NCBI RefSeq assembly: GCF_012932915.1
Contig: NZ_VCQU01000002.1
Coordinates: forward strand, 248,001-312,000
Source of the DNA: Antrihabitans stalactiti
GTDB lineage: Bacteria > Actinomycetota > Actinomycetes > Mycobacteriales > Mycobacteriaceae
Length of the DNA: 64,000 nucleotides
Direction: 5' to 3'
Part shown: one piece after another, positions 42,647 to 52,945 of the stretch
How positions within the stretch are numbered: the stretch's first letter is position 1
Layout: the number at the start of each line of letters is the position of its first letter
Made by a program: the position numbers and the translations under genes
Notes under the pieces: model-generated
What the model was told of the DNA's origin: nothing
Database searches by the model: none
What the model saw: the letters and a program-made list of their open reading frames with translations, nothing else

Positions 42647-44212
42647 ATGCCGATCAAGAACCGAATCGCAGTTGCCGTCGTGATCGGCGCGAGCGCAGCC
42701 GCTTTACTTGCCGGCTGCACCAAGGAATCCAAGCCGCACGCGGAGCCGAGCACCACACCGCCGACCAGCACGTCGACCGGCGAGCCCACGCCGAAGAACT
42801 TGGAGAAGTTCTACAACCAGAAGGTCGAGTGGGGCTCGTGTGCGGACTACGCCGCACGCGGCGAGGACTTGCCGACCAGTTTCCAGTGCGCGCATGTCAC
42901 GGTGCCGGTCGATTACGACAATCCGGATGGGGACACGGCGAAGATCGCCATCTCGAAGGCCGAGGCAACGGGCGATCGCATCGGTTCCATCTTGTTCAAC
43001 CCCGGCGGTCCCGGCATCGGTGGGCTCGGGCTCGCGTCGCAAGGCAAGGGTACAGAGCTGGCCAAACGCTTCGACCGCATCGGTTTCGATCCCCGCGGCG
43101 TCGGCGCTTCGACCCCCACCGTCCGGTGCTTGACGGACAAAGAGGTCGATGCGGAGCGCGCGGACCTCGACATCGACGAGACCCCCGCCGGAATTGCGGA
43201 GACCGAGCAAGAAGAGAAGGACTACGTCGCCAAGTGCGACCAGCGGGTCGGCAAGAATCTGCTGGCTCACCTCGGCACCCGTGAGGTCGTGCGGGACATG
43301 GACATCATCCGTGGCGCGCTCGGTGACGACAAGCTGAACTACGTCGGCTATTCGTACGGCACGCGAATCGGTTCGGAGTACGCCGAAACCTTCCCGACGC
43401 GCGTTCGTGCGATGGTGCTCGATGGCGCAGTCGACCCGGAGCAGGATCCGCTGGTCGGGCTCGTCGCGCAATACGAAGGTTTCCAGAAGGCGTTCGACGC
43501 CTATGCCGCCAAGTGCGCGAAGAGTACGACTTGCCCGCTCGGCACTGATCCGGCCAACGCGGTGAAGGCGTTCCGCGCGCTTGTCGATCCGCTGATCGAC
43601 AAGCCGGCCAAGACTGACGATCCGCGTGGCCTCGGTTACGGCGACGCGCATACGGGCGTCATCCAGGCGCTGTACTCGACCGAGATCTGGGACGCACTGA
43701 CGCAGGGGCTGACGGAGTTGAAGGCCGGTCGGGGCGACACTTTGCTCAATCTTGCCGACCTCTACGAGGGTCGGAACGACGACGGCACCTATTCCAACGC
43801 CGACGACGCGTTCAAAGCGATTCGGTGCGTGGACGATCCGCCGATCACGGACCGTGCGGCGGTCGGCAAGGCCAACCTCGATGTACGCAAGGTCGCGCCG
43901 TTCCTCGACGACGGACGCGGGACCGGTCAGTCGGCGCTCGACGAGTGCGCATTCTGGCCGGTGCCGAATACCGGTAAGCCACACTCGATCTCGGTGACAG
44001 GGTTGCCGAAGGTTGTTGTCGTCTCGACGACGGAAGATCCCGCGACGCCCTATCAAGCCGGCGTTGATCTCGCCCGTCAGCTCGGCGCGTCGCTGATCAC
44101 CTACGACGGAACACAGCACACCGTGGCGTTGAGCGGCGTGCCCTGTGTAGACGATGCTGTTATCGCGTATCTGGTCGACTTGACGTCGCCTCCCGAGGGT
44201 TTGCGATGCTGA
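42647..44212 (+). CDS. caeA: CaeA/Hip1-like lipoprotein hydrolase (tripeptidyl aminopeptidase-type)
   Basis: 521 residues, nearly the length of M. tuberculosis CaeA/Hip1 (Rv2224c, 520). A lipobox LLAGC ends the signal peptide. The alpha/beta hydrolase core shows SILFNPGGPGIGGLG, RFDRIGFDPRGVGASTP, the nucleophile elbow GYSYGT near residue 235, and a C-terminal TAP-like domain with STTEDPATPYQAGVDLARQLG and the His in GTQHTVAL. It acts as a cell-envelope serine protease/esterase; Hip1 cleaves GroEL2. Its neighbours panB and glnA2 match the mycobacterial locus, which supports orthology, although M. tuberculosis has a paralogue Rv2223c. Confidence 0.85.
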   Translation: MPIKNRIAVAVVIGASAAALLAGCTKESKPHAEPSTTPPTSTSTGEPTPKNLEKFYNQKVEWGSCADYAARGEDLPTSFQCAHVTVPVDYDNPDGDTAKIAISKAEATGDRIGSILFNPGGPGIGGLGLASQGKGTELAKRFDRIGFDPRGVGASTPTVRCLTDKEVDAERADLDIDETPAGIAETEQEEKDYVAKCDQRVGKNLLAHLGTREVVRDMDIIRGALGDDKLNYVGYSYGTRIGSEYAETFPTRVRAMVLDGAVDPEQDPLVGLVAQYEGFQKAFDAYAAKCAKSTTCPLGTDPANAVKAFRALVDPLIDKPAKTDDPRGLGYGDAHTGVIQALYSTEIWDALTQGLTELKAGRGDTLLNLADLYEGRNDDGTYSNADDAFKAIRCVDDPPITDRAAVGKANLDVRKVAPFLDDGRGTGQSALDECAFWPVPNTGKPHSISVTGLPKVVVVSTTEDPATPYQAGVDLARQLGASLITYDGTQHTVALSGVPCVDDAVIAYLVDLTSPPEGLRC

Positions 44213-44222
44213 TTTGCGCGAT

Positions 44223-44261
44223 GTAACACAGATTTAACGCCGGGTGCATAGTCTCGCCACC
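44223..44261 (+). promoter_or_regulatory. glnA2 promoter region with GlnR-like half site
   Basis: GTAAC-N6-TTAAC (44223-44238) resembles the a/b pair of actinobacterial GlnR boxes (GTnAC-N6-GAAAC), with mismatches in the b half. A CATAGT at 44247-44252 is a possible -10, nine bases before the ATG. Nitrogen control of this gene would fit, but the match is short. Confidence 0.35.
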
Positions 44262-45602
44262 ATGGATCGCCAAAAGGAATTCGTGCTCCGGACCCTCGAA
44301 GAGCGCGACATTCGATTTGTCCGGCTGTGGTTCACAGACGTTCTCGGGTACCTGAAGTCGGTCGCGATCGCTCCCGCCGAACTCGACGGTGCCTTCGAGG
44401 AGGGTATCGGCTTCGACGGATCGGCCATCGAGGGTTTCGCGCGGGTGTCCGAAGCGGACATGGTCGCCCGGCCGGACCCGTCGACGTTCCAAATCCTGCC
44501 CTGGTCGACGAGCAAGGGCCACCAGCACTCGGCGCGCATGTTCTGTGACATCGCAATGCCGGACGGTTCGCCGTCGTGGGCCGATCCACGCCACGTGCTG
44601 CGCCGTCAGTTGAGCAAGGCCGGCGACCTCGGCTTCAGCTGCTATGTCCACCCCGAGATCGAGTTCTTCCTGCTCGAGAACAGTCCGCTCGACGGCACGC
44701 CGCCGAAGCCTGCCGACAATGGCGGATTCTTCGACCAGGCCGCGCACGACCAGGCGCCGAGCTTCCGTCGCCACGCCATCGAGGCTCTCGAGTCGATGGG
44801 CATCTCGGTCGAGTTCAGTCACCACGAAGGGGCCCCGGGCCAGCAGGAGATCGACCTGCGCTACGCCGACGCGCTGTCCATGGCCGACAACGTGATGACG
44901 TTCCGGTACCTCGTCAAGGAAGTTGCTATCGACGAGGGCGTGCGCGCGACGTTCATGCCGAAGCCGTTCAGCGACCAGCCCGGCTCGGCGATGCATACGC
45001 ATATGAGCCTGTTCGAGGGCGAGACCAACGCGTTCCACAACCAGGACGACCCCGGCCAGTTGTCGGAGACGGCGAAGGCGTTCATCGCGGGCATTCTCGA
45101 GCACGCCAGCGAGATCAGCGCGGTCACCAACCAGTGGGTCAACTCCTACAAGCGCTTGGTGCACGGCGGCGAGGCGCCGACGGCGGCGTCGTGGGGACGC
45201 TCGAATCGTTCGGCGTTGGTGCGCGTTCCGATGTACACGCCGAACAAGGCGTCGTCGCGCCGAGTCGAGGTCCGCAGCCCGGACTCCGCGTGCAACCCCT
45301 ATCTGGCCTTTGCGGTACTGCTTGCGGCGGGCCTGCGCGGCATCGAGAAGGGCTACACGCTGCCTCCCGAGGCCGAAGACGATGTGTGGTCGTTGACGTC
45401 GGCGGAGCGTCGCGCCATGGGCTACCGCGAACTGCCGGGAAGCCTGAACGAAGCATTGCAGTCGATGGAGCGGTCCGAGCTTGTGGCCGAAGCCCTCGGT
45501 GAGCACGTGTTCGATTTCTTCCTTCGGAACAAGCGTCGCGAATGGTCGGAATACCGCAGCCACGTAACGCCGTTCGAACTCAAGGAGTACCTGAGTCTGT
45601 AG
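44262..45602 (+). CDS. glnA2: Glutamine synthetase GlnA2
   Basis: 446 residues, the same length as M. tuberculosis GlnA2. It makes glutamine (or a gamma-glutamyl amide) from glutamate, ammonia and ATP in a dodecamer. Seen: the latch-side start VLRTLEERDIRFVRLWFTDVLG, GFDGSAIEGFARVSEADM, EIEFFLLE with metal Glu, SHHEGAPGQQEIDLRYADAL, ATFMPKPFSDQPGSAMHTHMSL, and RVEVRSPDSACNPYLAFAVLLAAGLRGI. GYTLPPEAEDD lies where the adenylylated tyrosine is in type I-beta enzymes, consistent with the adjacent glnE. The start is the ATG at 44262; the upstream open codons are ignored. Confidence 0.95.
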   Translation: MDRQKEFVLRTLEERDIRFVRLWFTDVLGYLKSVAIAPAELDGAFEEGIGFDGSAIEGFARVSEADMVARPDPSTFQILPWSTSKGHQHSARMFCDIAMPDGSPSWADPRHVLRRQLSKAGDLGFSCYVHPEIEFFLLENSPLDGTPPKPADNGGFFDQAAHDQAPSFRRHAIEALESMGISVEFSHHEGAPGQQEIDLRYADALSMADNVMTFRYLVKEVAIDEGVRATFMPKPFSDQPGSAMHTHMSLFEGETNAFHNQDDPGQLSETAKAFIAGILEHASEISAVTNQWVNSYKRLVHGGEAPTAASWGRSNRSALVRVPMYTPNKASSRRVEVRSPDSACNPYLAFAVLLAAGLRGIEKGYTLPPEAEDDVWSLTSAERRAMGYRELPGSLNEALQSMERSELVAEALGEHVFDFFLRNKRREWSEYRSHVTPFELKEYLSL

Positions 45603-45628
45603 TCGAGGCACTGGGCTAAGTTTGGTTC

Positions 45629-48628
45629 ATGAGGCCCGCGCGTTCTGTTGTTCCCAGGGCGGGTCGTCTCGGGCTGGTCGAGCCATCGGCGCCTGACGAC
45701 TTGCAGGCGCTGGGTTGGGTCGACAGCGACAGCATCGAGTTGCTGTGGTCGCTGTCGCGGGCACCGAATGCCGATTTGGCCTTGGCGACCCTGATGAGAA
45801 TGCGATCCGCGCTCGGTCAGGGCTGGGACGAGCTGGAATCGGTGCTGCGAACCGACAAGTCCTTACGAGGACGGTTGTTCGGCCTGATCGGAGCGTCGTC
45901 GGCATTCGCCGACCATGTTGTCGCCGACCCGCCCTGCTGGAAATTGCTGCGCGGCACCACGTTGCCGACCCGAGAACACCTCATCGAAGACATGCTCGGC
46001 GTGGTCGAGGCGACGCCGGAGACCGGTCCCAATGCGGCGCCTTTGCTGTTTCGCGCGAAACATACTGGTCCGGCCGTCGTGGCTCAGCTCAAGAAGCGGT
46101 ATCGCGACCATCTGATGCTGCTCGCCGCAGTCGATCTTGCGGCGGTCGTCGAAAACGAGCCCGTACTCCCGTACCAGACGGTGGGTCGGCATCTTGCCGA
46201 TCTCGCCGACGCTGCCTTGACTGCGGCGCTCGCGGTCGGTGTCGCGAGGGTCTGCCCCGACGAGCCGTGCCCGTCCCGTATCGCGGTCATCGCGATGGGG
46301 AAATGCGGTGCGCGAGAACTCAACTACGTCAGCGATGTCGACGTCGTGTTCGTCGCGGAACCGGCGGACACCCGCGCCAGCCGGATCGCGGGGGAGATGA
46401 TGCGAATCGGGTCGGCGGCGTTCTTCGAAGTCGACGCGGCGCTTCGGCCGGAAGGCAAGAGCGGCGAGCTGGTCCGTACGCTCGATTCGCACGTCGCCTA
46501 CTACAAACGCTGGGCGAAGACCTGGGAGTTTCAGGCGTTGCTCAAGGCCCGGCCCATGACGGGTGACTTGGCACTCGGCGAGGACTACCAGCGGGCACTG
46601 CTCCCGATGGTGTGGACGGCATCGGAACGTGACGATTTCGTCCCAGAGGTCCAGGCAATGCGCCGTCGCGTCGAACAGAACGTGCCCGCCGAACTGCGTG
46701 AGCGCGAGCTCAAACTCGGCCAGGGTGGGCTGCGCGACGTCGAATTCGCTGTGCAACTGCTGCAGTTGGTGCACGGGCGCGCCGACGAGGCACTGCATGT
46801 GACGGGGACGGTCGAGGCGCTGACTGCGCTCGCAGAAGGCGGCTACGTCGGGCGCGACGATGCCGCCAACCTGACCGCGTCGTACGAGTTTCTGCGGTTG
46901 CTCGAGCATCGCCTGCAATTGATGAAACTCAAACGCACCCATACGCTTCCGCCGCAGTCCGACGAGGAGGCGATGCGATGGCTGGCCAGGGCGGCGCACG
47001 TTCGCCCGGACGGACGAAACGACGCACTTGGTGTGCTCAATGCCGACATCAAGCGGAATTCGCTGCGTATTCGTCGGCTGCATTCGAAGCTCTTCTATCG
47101 TCCGTTGCTGGAGTCCGTGGCGCGGTTGGACAAAGATGCGATTCGGTTGAGCCCGGACGCGGCGGTGCGGCAGTTGAAAGCACTCGGTTACCTGGCTCCC
47201 GAGAACGCGCTCGGGCATTTGAAGGCGTTGGCGGCAGGACCCGAGCGAAAAGGCAGAATTCAGGCGCTTCTGCTGCCGACGTTGCTCGAATACCTCAGCG
47301 ACACTCCCGATCCCGACGCAGGCTTGCTCGCATATCGCCGGGTCAGCGATGCGCTCAACGATCAGGTGTGGTTCCTTCGGGAGCTACGCGACGAGGGAGC
47401 GATCGCCCAACGGCTGATGCAGGTCCTCGGTTCGTCGGCGTATCTGCCGGACCTGCTGGTCAAGGCGCCGGATGTGATTCGGCTGTACGCCGACGGTCCG
47501 CACGGTCCGCTGCTGCTCGGTCCGGATCCGGCCGACGTGGCACGAGGGATCCTCTCGTCGTCGGCGCGCTACGACGACCCGAAGCGCGCGATTGCGGCCG
47601 CACGGTCGTTGCGGCGCCACGAACTGGCCCGGATCGCGTCGGCCGACATCCTTGGTATGTACGACGTTCCCCAAGTGTGTCGAGCGTTGTCGTCGGTCTG
47701 GGCGGCCGTGCTCGGTGCCGCGTTGTCTGCGGTGATCAAAGCCTCCGAGGCCGAGCGCGGGGGTCCGGCACCTGCGACGTTCGCCGTCATCGGGATGGGC
47801 CGCTTGGGCGGCTGGGAACTCGGCTACGGGTCCGACGCGGATGTGTTGTTCGTCTGCGATCCCGTCGAGGGCGCCGACGAGACCGACGCGGTCAAATGGG
47901 CGAACAGCGTGGCCGAGAAGGTGACGAAGCTGCTCGGCGCACCGAGTACCGATCCACCGCTGCAGGTCGACGCGGGGCTGCGGCCGGAAGGTCGCAACGG
48001 ACCGCTCGTCCGCACGCTGGCCGCCTACGAGGCGTACTACGCGCAGTGGGTGCACACGTGGGAAGTGCAGGCGCTGCTGCGCGCGCATCAGATGGCAGGC
48101 GACGAAGATCTGGGTGTGCGATTCCTGCACGTCGTCGACAAGGTCCGCTACCCCAAGGGCGGCGTGTCACCTGAAGCGGTCCGCGAGATCCGGCGGATAA
48201 AGGCGCGCATCGATTCCGAGCGTTTGCCACGCGGGGCCGATCCTGCGACGCACACCAAGCTGGGGCGCGGTGGGTTGGCGGACATCGAGTGGACGGTCCA
48301 GCTGATTCAGCTGCGGCACGCGCACGAAATCGAGTCGCTGCACAATACGTCGACGCTGCAAACTCTCGATGCGATCGGCTCGGCGGAGCTACTCAGCGCC
48401 AGCGATGTCTCGTTGCTGCGTGATGCCTGGCTGACTGCAACCAAAGCCAGGAACGCGCTGGTTCTGGTCCGCGGCAAGCCCGTTGATCAGTTGCCGGGGC
48501 CCGGTCGCGTGCTGACCGCGGTCGCACATGTGGCGGGCTGGAAGGCCGACGGTGGCGCGTTTCTCGACAACTACCTGCGCATCACCCGACGCGCCAAAGC
48601 CGTCGTCGAGCGGGTCTTCGGGGAATGA
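45629..48628 (+). CDS. glnE: Glutamine synthetase adenylyltransferase/adenylyl-removing enzyme
   Basis: 999 residues. Two nucleotidyltransferase domains are clear: [25 protein letters not shown] near residue 220 (deadenylylation half) and [25 protein letters not shown] near 725 (adenylylation half), each with the D-x-D metal pair. Each is followed by a helical bundle containing [18 protein letters not shown] or [18 protein letters not shown]. GlnE switches glutamine synthetase activity by AMP on a tyrosine. It lies 26 bases after glnA2. Its stop overlaps the next start by four bases. Its original main target, glnA1, is interrupted at 60148 in this genome. Confidence 0.96.
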   Translation: MRPARSVVPRAGRLGLVEPSAPDDLQALGWVDSDSIELLWSLSRAPNADLALATLMRMRSALGQGWDELESVLRTDKSLRGRLFGLIGASSAFADHVVADPPCWKLLRGTTLPTREHLIEDMLGVVEATPETGPNAAPLLFRAKHTGPAVVAQLKKRYRDHLMLLAAVDLAAVVENEPVLPYQTVGRHLADLADAALTAALAVGVARVCPDEPCPSRIAVIAMGKCGARELNYVSDVDVVFVAEPADTRASRIAGEMMRIGSAAFFEVDAALRPEGKSGELVRTLDSHVAYYKRWAKTWEFQALLKARPMTGDLALGEDYQRALLPMVWTASERDDFVPEVQAMRRRVEQNVPAELRERELKLGQGGLRDVEFAVQLLQLVHGRADEALHVTGTVEALTALAEGGYVGRDDAANLTASYEFLRLLEHRLQLMKLKRTHTLPPQSDEEAMRWLARAAHVRPDGRNDALGVLNADIKRNSLRIRRLHSKLFYRPLLESVARLDKDAIRLSPDAAVRQLKALGYLAPENALGHLKALAAGPERKGRIQALLLPTLLEYLSDTPDPDAGLLAYRRVSDALNDQVWFLRELRDEGAIAQRLMQVLGSSAYLPDLLVKAPDVIRLYADGPHGPLLLGPDPADVARGILSSSARYDDPKRAIAAARSLRRHELARIASADILGMYDVPQVCRALSSVWAAVLGAALSAVIKASEAERGGPAPATFAVIGMGRLGGWELGYGSDADVLFVCDPVEGADETDAVKWANSVAEKVTKLLGAPSTDPPLQVDAGLRPEGRNGPLVRTLAAYEAYYAQWVHTWEVQALLRAHQMAGDEDLGVRFLHVVDKVRYPKGGVSPEAVREIRRIKARIDSERLPRGADPATHTKLGRGGLADIEWTVQLIQLRHAHEIESLHNTSTLQTLDAIGSAELLSASDVSLLRDAWLTATKARNALVLVRGKPVDQLPGPGRVLTAVAHVAGWKADGGAFLDNYLRITRRAKAVVERVFGE

Positions 48629-49566
48629 GCTGGGGCCGTCGGATCACCATCGGCTTCGGTTGGGCAGCGGTGGTGGTCGGGCTGTTCGGCGTCTATCTCC
48701 ACGTGTCGTCGTCGACCGTGAAGCTGTTGATTCTGCTTGCCTCGTTCGCGCCGTACCTGATGCTCGGCGGAGTGCTGGGATTCGTGGTGTTGGCCATCGC
48801 CAGACACTGGGTCGGCGTGGCAGTGGGTGGGCTGGTGATCGGCGCGTCGGTCGCCACTCAGCTGCCTGGCTACCTTCCGAACGGAACTCCTGGTGCGGGT
48901 CCAGCGATGACGGTCATGCAGACGAACATCTTGTTCGGCGGCGGCGACGCCGGGGTAGTCGTCGACGAGGTCCGGCGCAACGGCGTCGACCTACTCACCG
49001 TCAGCGAACTCACCGACGACGCGCTCACCCGGCTTGACGCTGCAGGCGTGGGGTCCGAGTTGCCGCACCGGTACGTCGCTCCCGGTCCGGGCGGTTCGGG
49101 GACAGGAATGTGGAGCCGATATCCGCTCGATGAGCACAAGCGCTACGACGGTTTTGCGCTAGCCCAACTGTCGGCTCGGATGCTTATGCCAGATGGCCAA
49201 GCGGTCACGGTGTTCGCACTCCACCCCGTTCCGCCGTATCCCGTTACCGAGCAATGGGTTTCGGAGATGCGCAGAGTCGAACAGATCCTCGCTGACGTCA
49301 GCAGCGGTCCGGCGATCGTCGGCGCCGACATGAACTCGACCACCGACCATTCCTTGTTCCGCGATGTGCTGTCGACCCGATTCGAGAACGCCGCCGGTCA
49401 GGTGGGCGCCGGGATCGTCCCAACGTTCCCGGCGGAGAAGTGGTACCCCGCGATCATCGGGATCGATCACATCCTGCTCGCCGGTGCACGCGCCGAAAGC
49501 GTACGAACCGTGGAGATTCCGCACGCCGACCACCTGGCGATCATCGCTGACCTGCGCTTGGACTAG
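48625..49566 (+). CDS. EEP-family (endonuclease/exonuclease/phosphatase) membrane protein 1
   Basis: 313 residues. Three N-terminal hydrophobic helices (about 5-25, 32-58, 63-85) anchor a C-terminal EEP domain: [63 protein letters not shown] and [14 protein letters not shown] near the end. The Glu, Asp-x-Asn and final Asp-His residues needed for phosphoryl hydrolysis are present. The domain likely faces outside the cytoplasm. It is translationally coupled to glnE and followed by a paralogue. The substrate (nucleic acid, lipid phosphate or other) is unknown. Confidence 0.82.
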   Translation: MSWGRRITIGFGWAAVVVGLFGVYLHVSSSTVKLLILLASFAPYLMLGGVLGFVVLAIARHWVGVAVGGLVIGASVATQLPGYLPNGTPGAGPAMTVMQTNILFGGGDAGVVVDEVRRNGVDLLTVSELTDDALTRLDAAGVGSELPHRYVAPGPGGSGTGMWSRYPLDEHKRYDGFALAQLSARMLMPDGQAVTVFALHPVPPYPVTEQWVSEMRRVEQILADVSSGPAIVGADMNSTTDHSLFRDVLSTRFENAAGQVGAGIVPTFPAEKWYPAIIGIDHILLAGARAESVRTVEIPHADHLAIIADLRLD

Positions 49567-49620
49567 CCGGTCGAGCGCGTCTTAGGTGTGTAGGCGCTCG
49601 GTGGTCCCTATCCTCGTCTG

Positions 49621-50592
49621 GTGAAGGACGAGCGTGGCCGCCGATATGTCATCGGCGCTGCGTGGCTCTCGGTGTCGGTCGGGGTGTTCGGCATCTATCT
49701 GCATTCGACACAGTCGACGACGAAAATTCTGGTTCTCCTCGCGGCGTTCGCTCCCTACGTGATGCTGGCCGGGTTGCTCGGACTGCTGTTGTCGACCGTC
49801 GCGAAGCACCGCATAGGTGTGTGGGCGAGTGTGGTGGTCGTGGGTGTCGCGGTATGGACCCAACTGCCAGTCTTCGTCGCCAACGGCGCTGCAGGTGCAG
49901 GCGCCCAACTCACGGCGATGCAGTCGAACATCCGGTTCGGTCACGCCGACGCACACGCGCTCGTCGCGCAGATCCGGGCCAATAATGTCGACGTGCTGAC
50001 GGTCAGTGAACTGACCGACGATGCCCTCGCGAATCTCGCGGCCGCTGGTATCGGGGAGCTGCTTCCGCACAGCTACGTCGTGCCCGCGCCGAGTAGCGCC
50101 GGTGAGGGAATCTGGAGCCGGTATCCGTTGACCGAGCAGCGGAGCTACGACGGTTTCGGCAACGTCCAACTGTCCGCGCGGATGACGTTACCGAGCGGAG
50201 AGGTCGTGACCGTGTTCGCTTTTCACCCGGTCCCGCCGTATCCGGACACCGACCGCTGGAGTGTCGAGATGCGCGAGATCAAGTCGATCTTGTTCGGTTC
50301 GCCGGAAAGCGCTGGGGCAGCGATCGTCGGCGCCGACCTCGGCGCGACACACGACCATGCATTGTTCCGCAGCCTGCTCGAAACACGGTTCGAGGACGCC
50401 GCCGATCAGATAGGGGCGGGAATGGTGGCGACCTACCCAGCGGACCAGATCTATCCCGCTCTCGTCGGGATCGACCACATTCTGGCCGCCGGTGCGCGCG
50501 CCGATACCGTTGGGACCGTACCGATTCCGCAGTCAGACCACCTGGCGATCGTCGCCGAAGTCCGCCTGCGGATCCCTAGAGGAGCGCCTTGA
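49621..50592 (+). CDS. EEP-family membrane protein 2, tandem paralogue
   Basis: 323 residues from a GTG, aligned along its full length with the preceding gene product: the same three helices (GVFGIYLHSTQSTTKILVLLAAFAPYVMLAGLLG), then MQSNIRFGHAD, LLPHSYVVPAPSSAGEGIWSRYPL, FAFHPVPPYPDT, VGADLGATHDHALFRSLL, LVGIDHILAAG and PQSDHLAIVAEV. The Asn of the D-x-N motif is replaced (ADLGATHDH), so activity may differ from its neighbour. It is likely co-transcribed with glnE and EEP 1. Its 3' end overlaps the convergent ParA gene by 17 bases. Confidence 0.82.
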   Translation: MKDERGRRYVIGAAWLSVSVGVFGIYLHSTQSTTKILVLLAAFAPYVMLAGLLGLLLSTVAKHRIGVWASVVVVGVAVWTQLPVFVANGAAGAGAQLTAMQSNIRFGHADAHALVAQIRANNVDVLTVSELTDDALANLAAAGIGELLPHSYVVPAPSSAGEGIWSRYPLTEQRSYDGFGNVQLSARMTLPSGEVVTVFAFHPVPPYPDTDRWSVEMREIKSILFGSPESAGAAIVGADLGATHDHALFRSLLETRFEDAADQIGAGMVATYPADQIYPALVGIDHILAAGARADTVGTVPIPQSDHLAIVAEVRLRIPRGAP

Positions 50593-51328
50593 CCTCGGAC
50601 CAGAGGGCTCGGTAGGCGTCGGTCGCGGGGGAGTGTGGGGCGAAATCGGGTAGGGGAGAACGGTGTACCGACATCTGCTCGATCGCTGATAAAGCGGGGA
50701 TGACGATGGAGCTGATGCCGTCCCGTTCAGCCGGCAGGTTCGCGATGATCTCGTTGTGCAACGACTTTCGACGATCGGCCATCGAGAAGAACGCGATCAC
50801 CTTCGGCTTCTTGCCTTCGAACGTCTCGATGAACTCGGTCAGTTGATCGAAGGTGCGCGCGGCCAGCACCGTCGGAATGATCGGCACGATAACGACATCG
50901 GCGGCGTGCAGAACATTTTCGGATACCAGCGACAAGCTTGGGGGCGTGTCGAGGAAGACGACGTCGTAGTCGTCCTTGAGATCCTTCAACCGAGCAGCCA
51001 GAGCGCGCGTCACACGGCGCTGACTGCTGGTGGACTGGCTGAGGTCGATGTCCATGTTGCGGTAGGTGAAGTCGGCGGGCAGCAGGTCCAAATTCTCGAA
51101 GTCCGTGCCTTTGCGCGCCCCCTCGATCGGGTTCTTGCCGCTGACCAGCTTGGCGCTACCCCCCTTCACATACGGTCTGATGCGGAACAGGTACGTAGCT
51201 GCACCCTGTGGGTCGAGATCCCACAACAAGGTCCGTAGCCCGGATTCGGCGGATAGATATGCCAGGTTCACCGCGGTGGTCGTCTTTCCGACCCCGCCCT
51301 TGATCGTGTAGGACGCAACGATTTTCAT
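50576..51328 (-). CDS. ParA/MinD-type ATPase without a ParB
   Basis: 250 residues. Deviant Walker A KGGVGKTT at residues 10-17 with both lysines, Walker A' LLWDLDPQGAATYL, and Walker B VVFLDTPPSLSLVSENVL near 130. These ATPases form ATP-dependent dimers on DNA or membrane and move or position cargo. No parB or centromere-like repeats lie nearby. Instead the ATG overlaps the stop of the CYTH-CHAD gene by four bases, so the two are made together. This suggests an orphan McdA-like positioning ATPase whose cargo is linked to the CHAD protein. Confidence 0.88.
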   Translation of the reverse strand: MKIVASYTIKGGVGKTTTAVNLAYLSAESGLRTLLWDLDPQGAATYLFRIRPYVKGGSAKLVSGKNPIEGARKGTDFENLDLLPADFTYRNMDIDLSQSTSSQRRVTRALAARLKDLKDDYDVVFLDTPPSLSLVSENVLHAADVVIVPIIPTVLAARTFDQLTEFIETFEGKKPKVIAFFSMADRRKSLHNEIIANLPAERDGISSIVIPALSAIEQMSVHRSPLPDFAPHSPATDAYRALWSEVKALL

Positions 51329-52881
51329 GGCAGCAGCGCTTCGATCCGTTTGTGCGCATGCGGACCGAGGTAGCGGTGCAACTGGTCGTTGAGTGCCTCG
51401 CGCGCCTCGCGCTGCTGCCGACCGAAAGCGGCTGATAGTTCGCCCATCGCCAGTAGCGTCGCCGCCGGCGGGCGCTCGGCTTCGAGCATCTCCTGGGCGA
51501 ACACTCGCAGCCCCGCACTCTGCATTTCGCCGTCCTGGAACTTGCCGAGTAGATCCTGCAACTGCTTGAGGTCCTTCACCGCGCCGCGGTGCGCGGTCGG
51601 CTCGCAGACCGGCCCGAAGACCTCGAGTAGGTAGCGCAACTCCTTGCACCGCTTGCGTAGTGCATGGACCTCCTCGGACTCCGATTCCGGGGTGATGGCT
51701 TGCGCCTTCTTGACGACGCGCTTGTAGGTCCGGGAAATCCGGTCCGCTGCGAGCGCGGCGGCGGTGAGTTTGCGCGCCGAGGTAGCCGACCCGTCCGCCG
51801 CCGCGACGAGTTCGGCGCGCCAGCTCTCCATGAAGTCGGTGAACCGGGCCGACCCCAGTCCGCGCGCGAGTGTGCGCCGTTCTGTGACCCTGACCGTGCG
51901 CAGATGCTCGCCGAACGCATCCAGGTCAGTGGGCTCGCCGACGGTCAGGTGGTGGGCAAGGTCGTCGAGTTCGAGCAGGTAGACGTCGAGATCCCTTGTC
52001 GGCGTGGTGAGGTCGCCGAGCCAGCGGAATTCGGGCTCGTACCGCGCTGCGATCTCGCCCGGCAATACGTCACCGGCGAGCTTGAGCATGGACCGAGTTC
52101 GGCGAACGGCGACGCGGAGATCGTGCAGGAATTCGGAGTCGATGTCTTTGACGGTGCCGTCCACGTTCGACGTGATCGCGTCGGTGAACCCCAGCAAGGC
52201 AGTCGCCACAGCAACATCGGCGCGGGTGTCGGCGGCCATGACATCGCCGGTGGAACGGTCGATCGACACCCCGACTGCGCGAGTGAGAGCTTCGTAGAGC
52301 GAGTTCTTCGCCTTGCCGAACACGTCGGTCGCCAGCAGCGCTTTACCTACCGCGGCAGCGTCGCTCTGGTAACCGAGGACCGGCCGGACGGTCACCCGGA
52401 CGATCGGCTTGGTCGGCGGCTCGACCCCTTCGGCAGCGGTCCACTCCAGCCGGACCACGATCTTGTCGTCGGAGTTGCGGACCGCGATCTCGCGAGTCGT
52501 CGACTTGCTCCGCAATACGGGAACCGCCGCACGGATCCACAACGGGCCGGCCACGGCGTTTCGAACCGCGCCCTCGGCGAGTTGCTCGATTCGCGCCGGC
52601 CAATGCTGCGGTTCGGTGAGTGCGGTCCGCGTCACCTGGTCTTCGCCGACGAGGACGAGTTCGCCTCCACCAGTGGTGCGTTCGTGACTCAACGTTAGTC
52701 CGCGACTGCGCAGCCGTCCGTCGACCGTGTCGACATAGGTCGTCGACACAGTCCGTCGATTGCCCGGGGTGAGGCTGTATTCCGCAGCGAGTGCCTCGAG
52801 CGCAGCCGGAACGTCCGACTCGTCGAGGTCGGTCGGCTCGCCTCGCCACACGAGGGTCAGCGGGTCGGAATGATCTGCCAC
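51325..52881 (-). CDS. CYTH-CHAD protein (Rv2226-like)
   Basis: 518 residues from a GTG with AGGAATCC upstream. The N-terminal CYTH (triphosphate tunnel) domain covers about 1-200: YSLTPGNRRTVSTTYVDTVDGRLRSRGLTLSHER and KIVVRLEWTAAEG. The C-terminal CHAD domain covers about 220-515: DSEFLHDLRVAVRRTRSMLKLAG, LGDLTTPTRDLDVYLLEL, and EVHALRKRCKELRYLLEVF. CYTH domains bind or cleave triphosphates and CHAD domains bind polyphosphate. Its M. tuberculosis counterpart lies next to panB, and here it has moved. It is co-translated with a ParA-type ATPase. Confidence 0.88.
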   Translation of the reverse strand: MADHSDPLTLVWRGEPTDLDESDVPAALEALAAEYSLTPGNRRTVSTTYVDTVDGRLRSRGLTLSHERTTGGGELVLVGEDQVTRTALTEPQHWPARIEQLAEGAVRNAVAGPLWIRAAVPVLRSKSTTREIAVRNSDDKIVVRLEWTAAEGVEPPTKPIVRVTVRPVLGYQSDAAAVGKALLATDVFGKAKNSLYEALTRAVGVSIDRSTGDVMAADTRADVAVATALLGFTDAITSNVDGTVKDIDSEFLHDLRVAVRRTRSMLKLAGDVLPGEIAARYEPEFRWLGDLTTPTRDLDVYLLELDDLAHHLTVGEPTDLDAFGEHLRTVRVTERRTLARGLGSARFTDFMESWRAELVAAADGSATSARKLTAAALAADRISRTYKRVVKKAQAITPESESEEVHALRKRCKELRYLLEVFGPVCEPTAHRGAVKDLKQLQDLLGKFQDGEMQSAGLRVFAQEMLEAERPPAATLLAMGELSAAFGRQQREAREALNDQLHRYLGPHAHKRIEALLP

Positions 52882-52945
52882 GGCAATAGGATTCCTCGAG
52901 CTCGGTTGGGGGCGACCGGGACCAGAGTAGTCCCCGGACGTGAAC

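Noticed and set aside
44160-45611. 483-codon open frame antisense to glnA2
   Set aside because: Shadow of a highly biased GC-rich gene; low-complexity Arg-rich product.
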